Assembly: GCA_016711225.1 (NCBI GenBank)
Contig: JADJTK010000026.1
Span: 20,402-84,401, forward strand
DNA length: 64,000 bases
Reading direction: 5' to 3'
From: Opitutaceae bacterium
GTDB lineage: Bacteria; Verrucomicrobiota; Verrucomicrobiia; Opitutales; Opitutaceae
Shown: piece after piece, positions 63,921 to 64,000 of the stretch
How positions within the stretch are numbered: the first letter of the stretch is position 1
How the letters are laid out: each line of letters begins with the position of its first letter
Made by a program: the position numbers and the translations under genes
Notes under the pieces: generated by a model
The model's input: only the letters and a program-made list of their open reading frames with translations
Databases searched by the model: none
What the model was told of the DNA's origin: nothing

Positions 63921-64000
63921 TCCTCGGCGACAAGCCGTTCAAGCCCGGGAAGAAACGACTGTCCAAGATCTAACCGTTCTCGAATTCGCCGCGGCTGACC
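63917..64000 (-). CDS. C-terminal end of an unidentified protein, runs off the window
   Basis: The last 27 codons of a minus-strand gene whose start lies beyond the right edge: the visible end reads IRERLDLGQSFLPGLERLVAEE, then TGA. The stop overlaps the ATG of the TOPRIM-like gene by four bases (ATGA). From the usual pairing of that family an AAA or ABC-type ATPase is likely, but too little is visible to say. Confidence 0.5.
   Translation of the reverse strand, partial: GQPRRIRERLDLGQSFLPGLERLVAEE

Noticed and set aside
1..64000. Reassignment of TAG to an amino acid
   Set aside because: At least six intact genes here (queE, rsmE, GH5, CDF, methyltransferase and the secreted protein ending at 40334) stop at TAG at their normal length.
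1..64000. tRNA, rRNA, CRISPR or insertion-sequence features
   Set aside because: I looked for cloverleaf-like arms, regularly spaced repeats and transposase motifs and found none that hold up.

Overview
The window is GC-rich, densely coded on both strands and looks chromosomal. The gene set suggests Verrucomicrobiota, most likely an Opitutaceae-type bacterium: a PEP-CTERM protein, many small secreted proteins and glycoside hydrolases with their own signal peptides, ECF sigma factor/Ser-Thr kinase pairs, and LacI/GntR-type sugar regulators. KdsA implies a Gram-negative envelope with LPS. This placement is inferred from gene content. I see no rRNA, tRNA, CRISPR array, insertion sequence or prophage.

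Layout. 0-11 kb: a hybrid histidine kinase, RNase D, a histone-deacetylase-like amidohydrolase, queC-queE, rsmE, a kdsA gene interrupted by an in-frame TAG, a CDP-paratose/tyvelose-epimerase-like SDR and a ricin-fold secreted protein. 11-24 kb: lysA, a large secreted c-type cytochrome protein, a GH5 hydrolase, holA, an orphan sugar-binding protein, a GH3 beta-glucosidase, a YqhD-type alcohol dehydrogenase and a cation diffusion facilitator. 24-28.6 kb: an OPT-transporter remnant, small secreted or membrane proteins, a 61-residue ORF and a MerR regulator whose C-terminal domain resembles that ORF. 28.7-33.5 kb: a two-component module of histidine kinase, exported helical protein and sigma-54 response regulator, with a good -24/-12 promoter between regulator and target. 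34-43 kb: an M13 peptidase, an ECF sigma/membrane-protein operon, an interrupted C-type-lectin PEP-CTERM protein, an L,D-transpeptidase and a PPi-type phosphofructokinase. 43-52 kb: a GH16-like protein, two tandem paralogous secreted proteins, a methyltransferase, and an ECF sigma factor with a TPR Ser/Thr kinase. 53-64 kb: two HDOD proteins (one frameshifted), a DUF481 barrel, a GntR/LacI chimera with a C-terminal beta-sandwich, a LacI repressor, a broken NIT-domain chemoreceptor, a deleted alpha/beta hydrolase, and a TOPRIM-like gene coupled to a gene that leaves the window.

How the parts fit. Carbohydrate use is the main theme (GH3, GH5, GH16-like, sugar-binding protein, two sugar-type regulators), next to envelope building (kdsA, L,D-transpeptidase, DUF481) and signalling. 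The most coherent regulatory unit is the sigma-54 module at 28.7-33.5 kb.

Caution. Several conserved genes are interrupted by single lesions: in-frame TAG in kdsA, the lectin gene and the chemoreceptor; one-base slips in the HDOD, GntR/LacI, chemoreceptor and TOPRIM-like genes. Most of these genes read well once the lesion is corrected. Sequencing or assembly error is therefore the leading explanation, and I call them broken only provisionally. TAG also ends many intact genes here, so general reassignment of TAG is unlikely.
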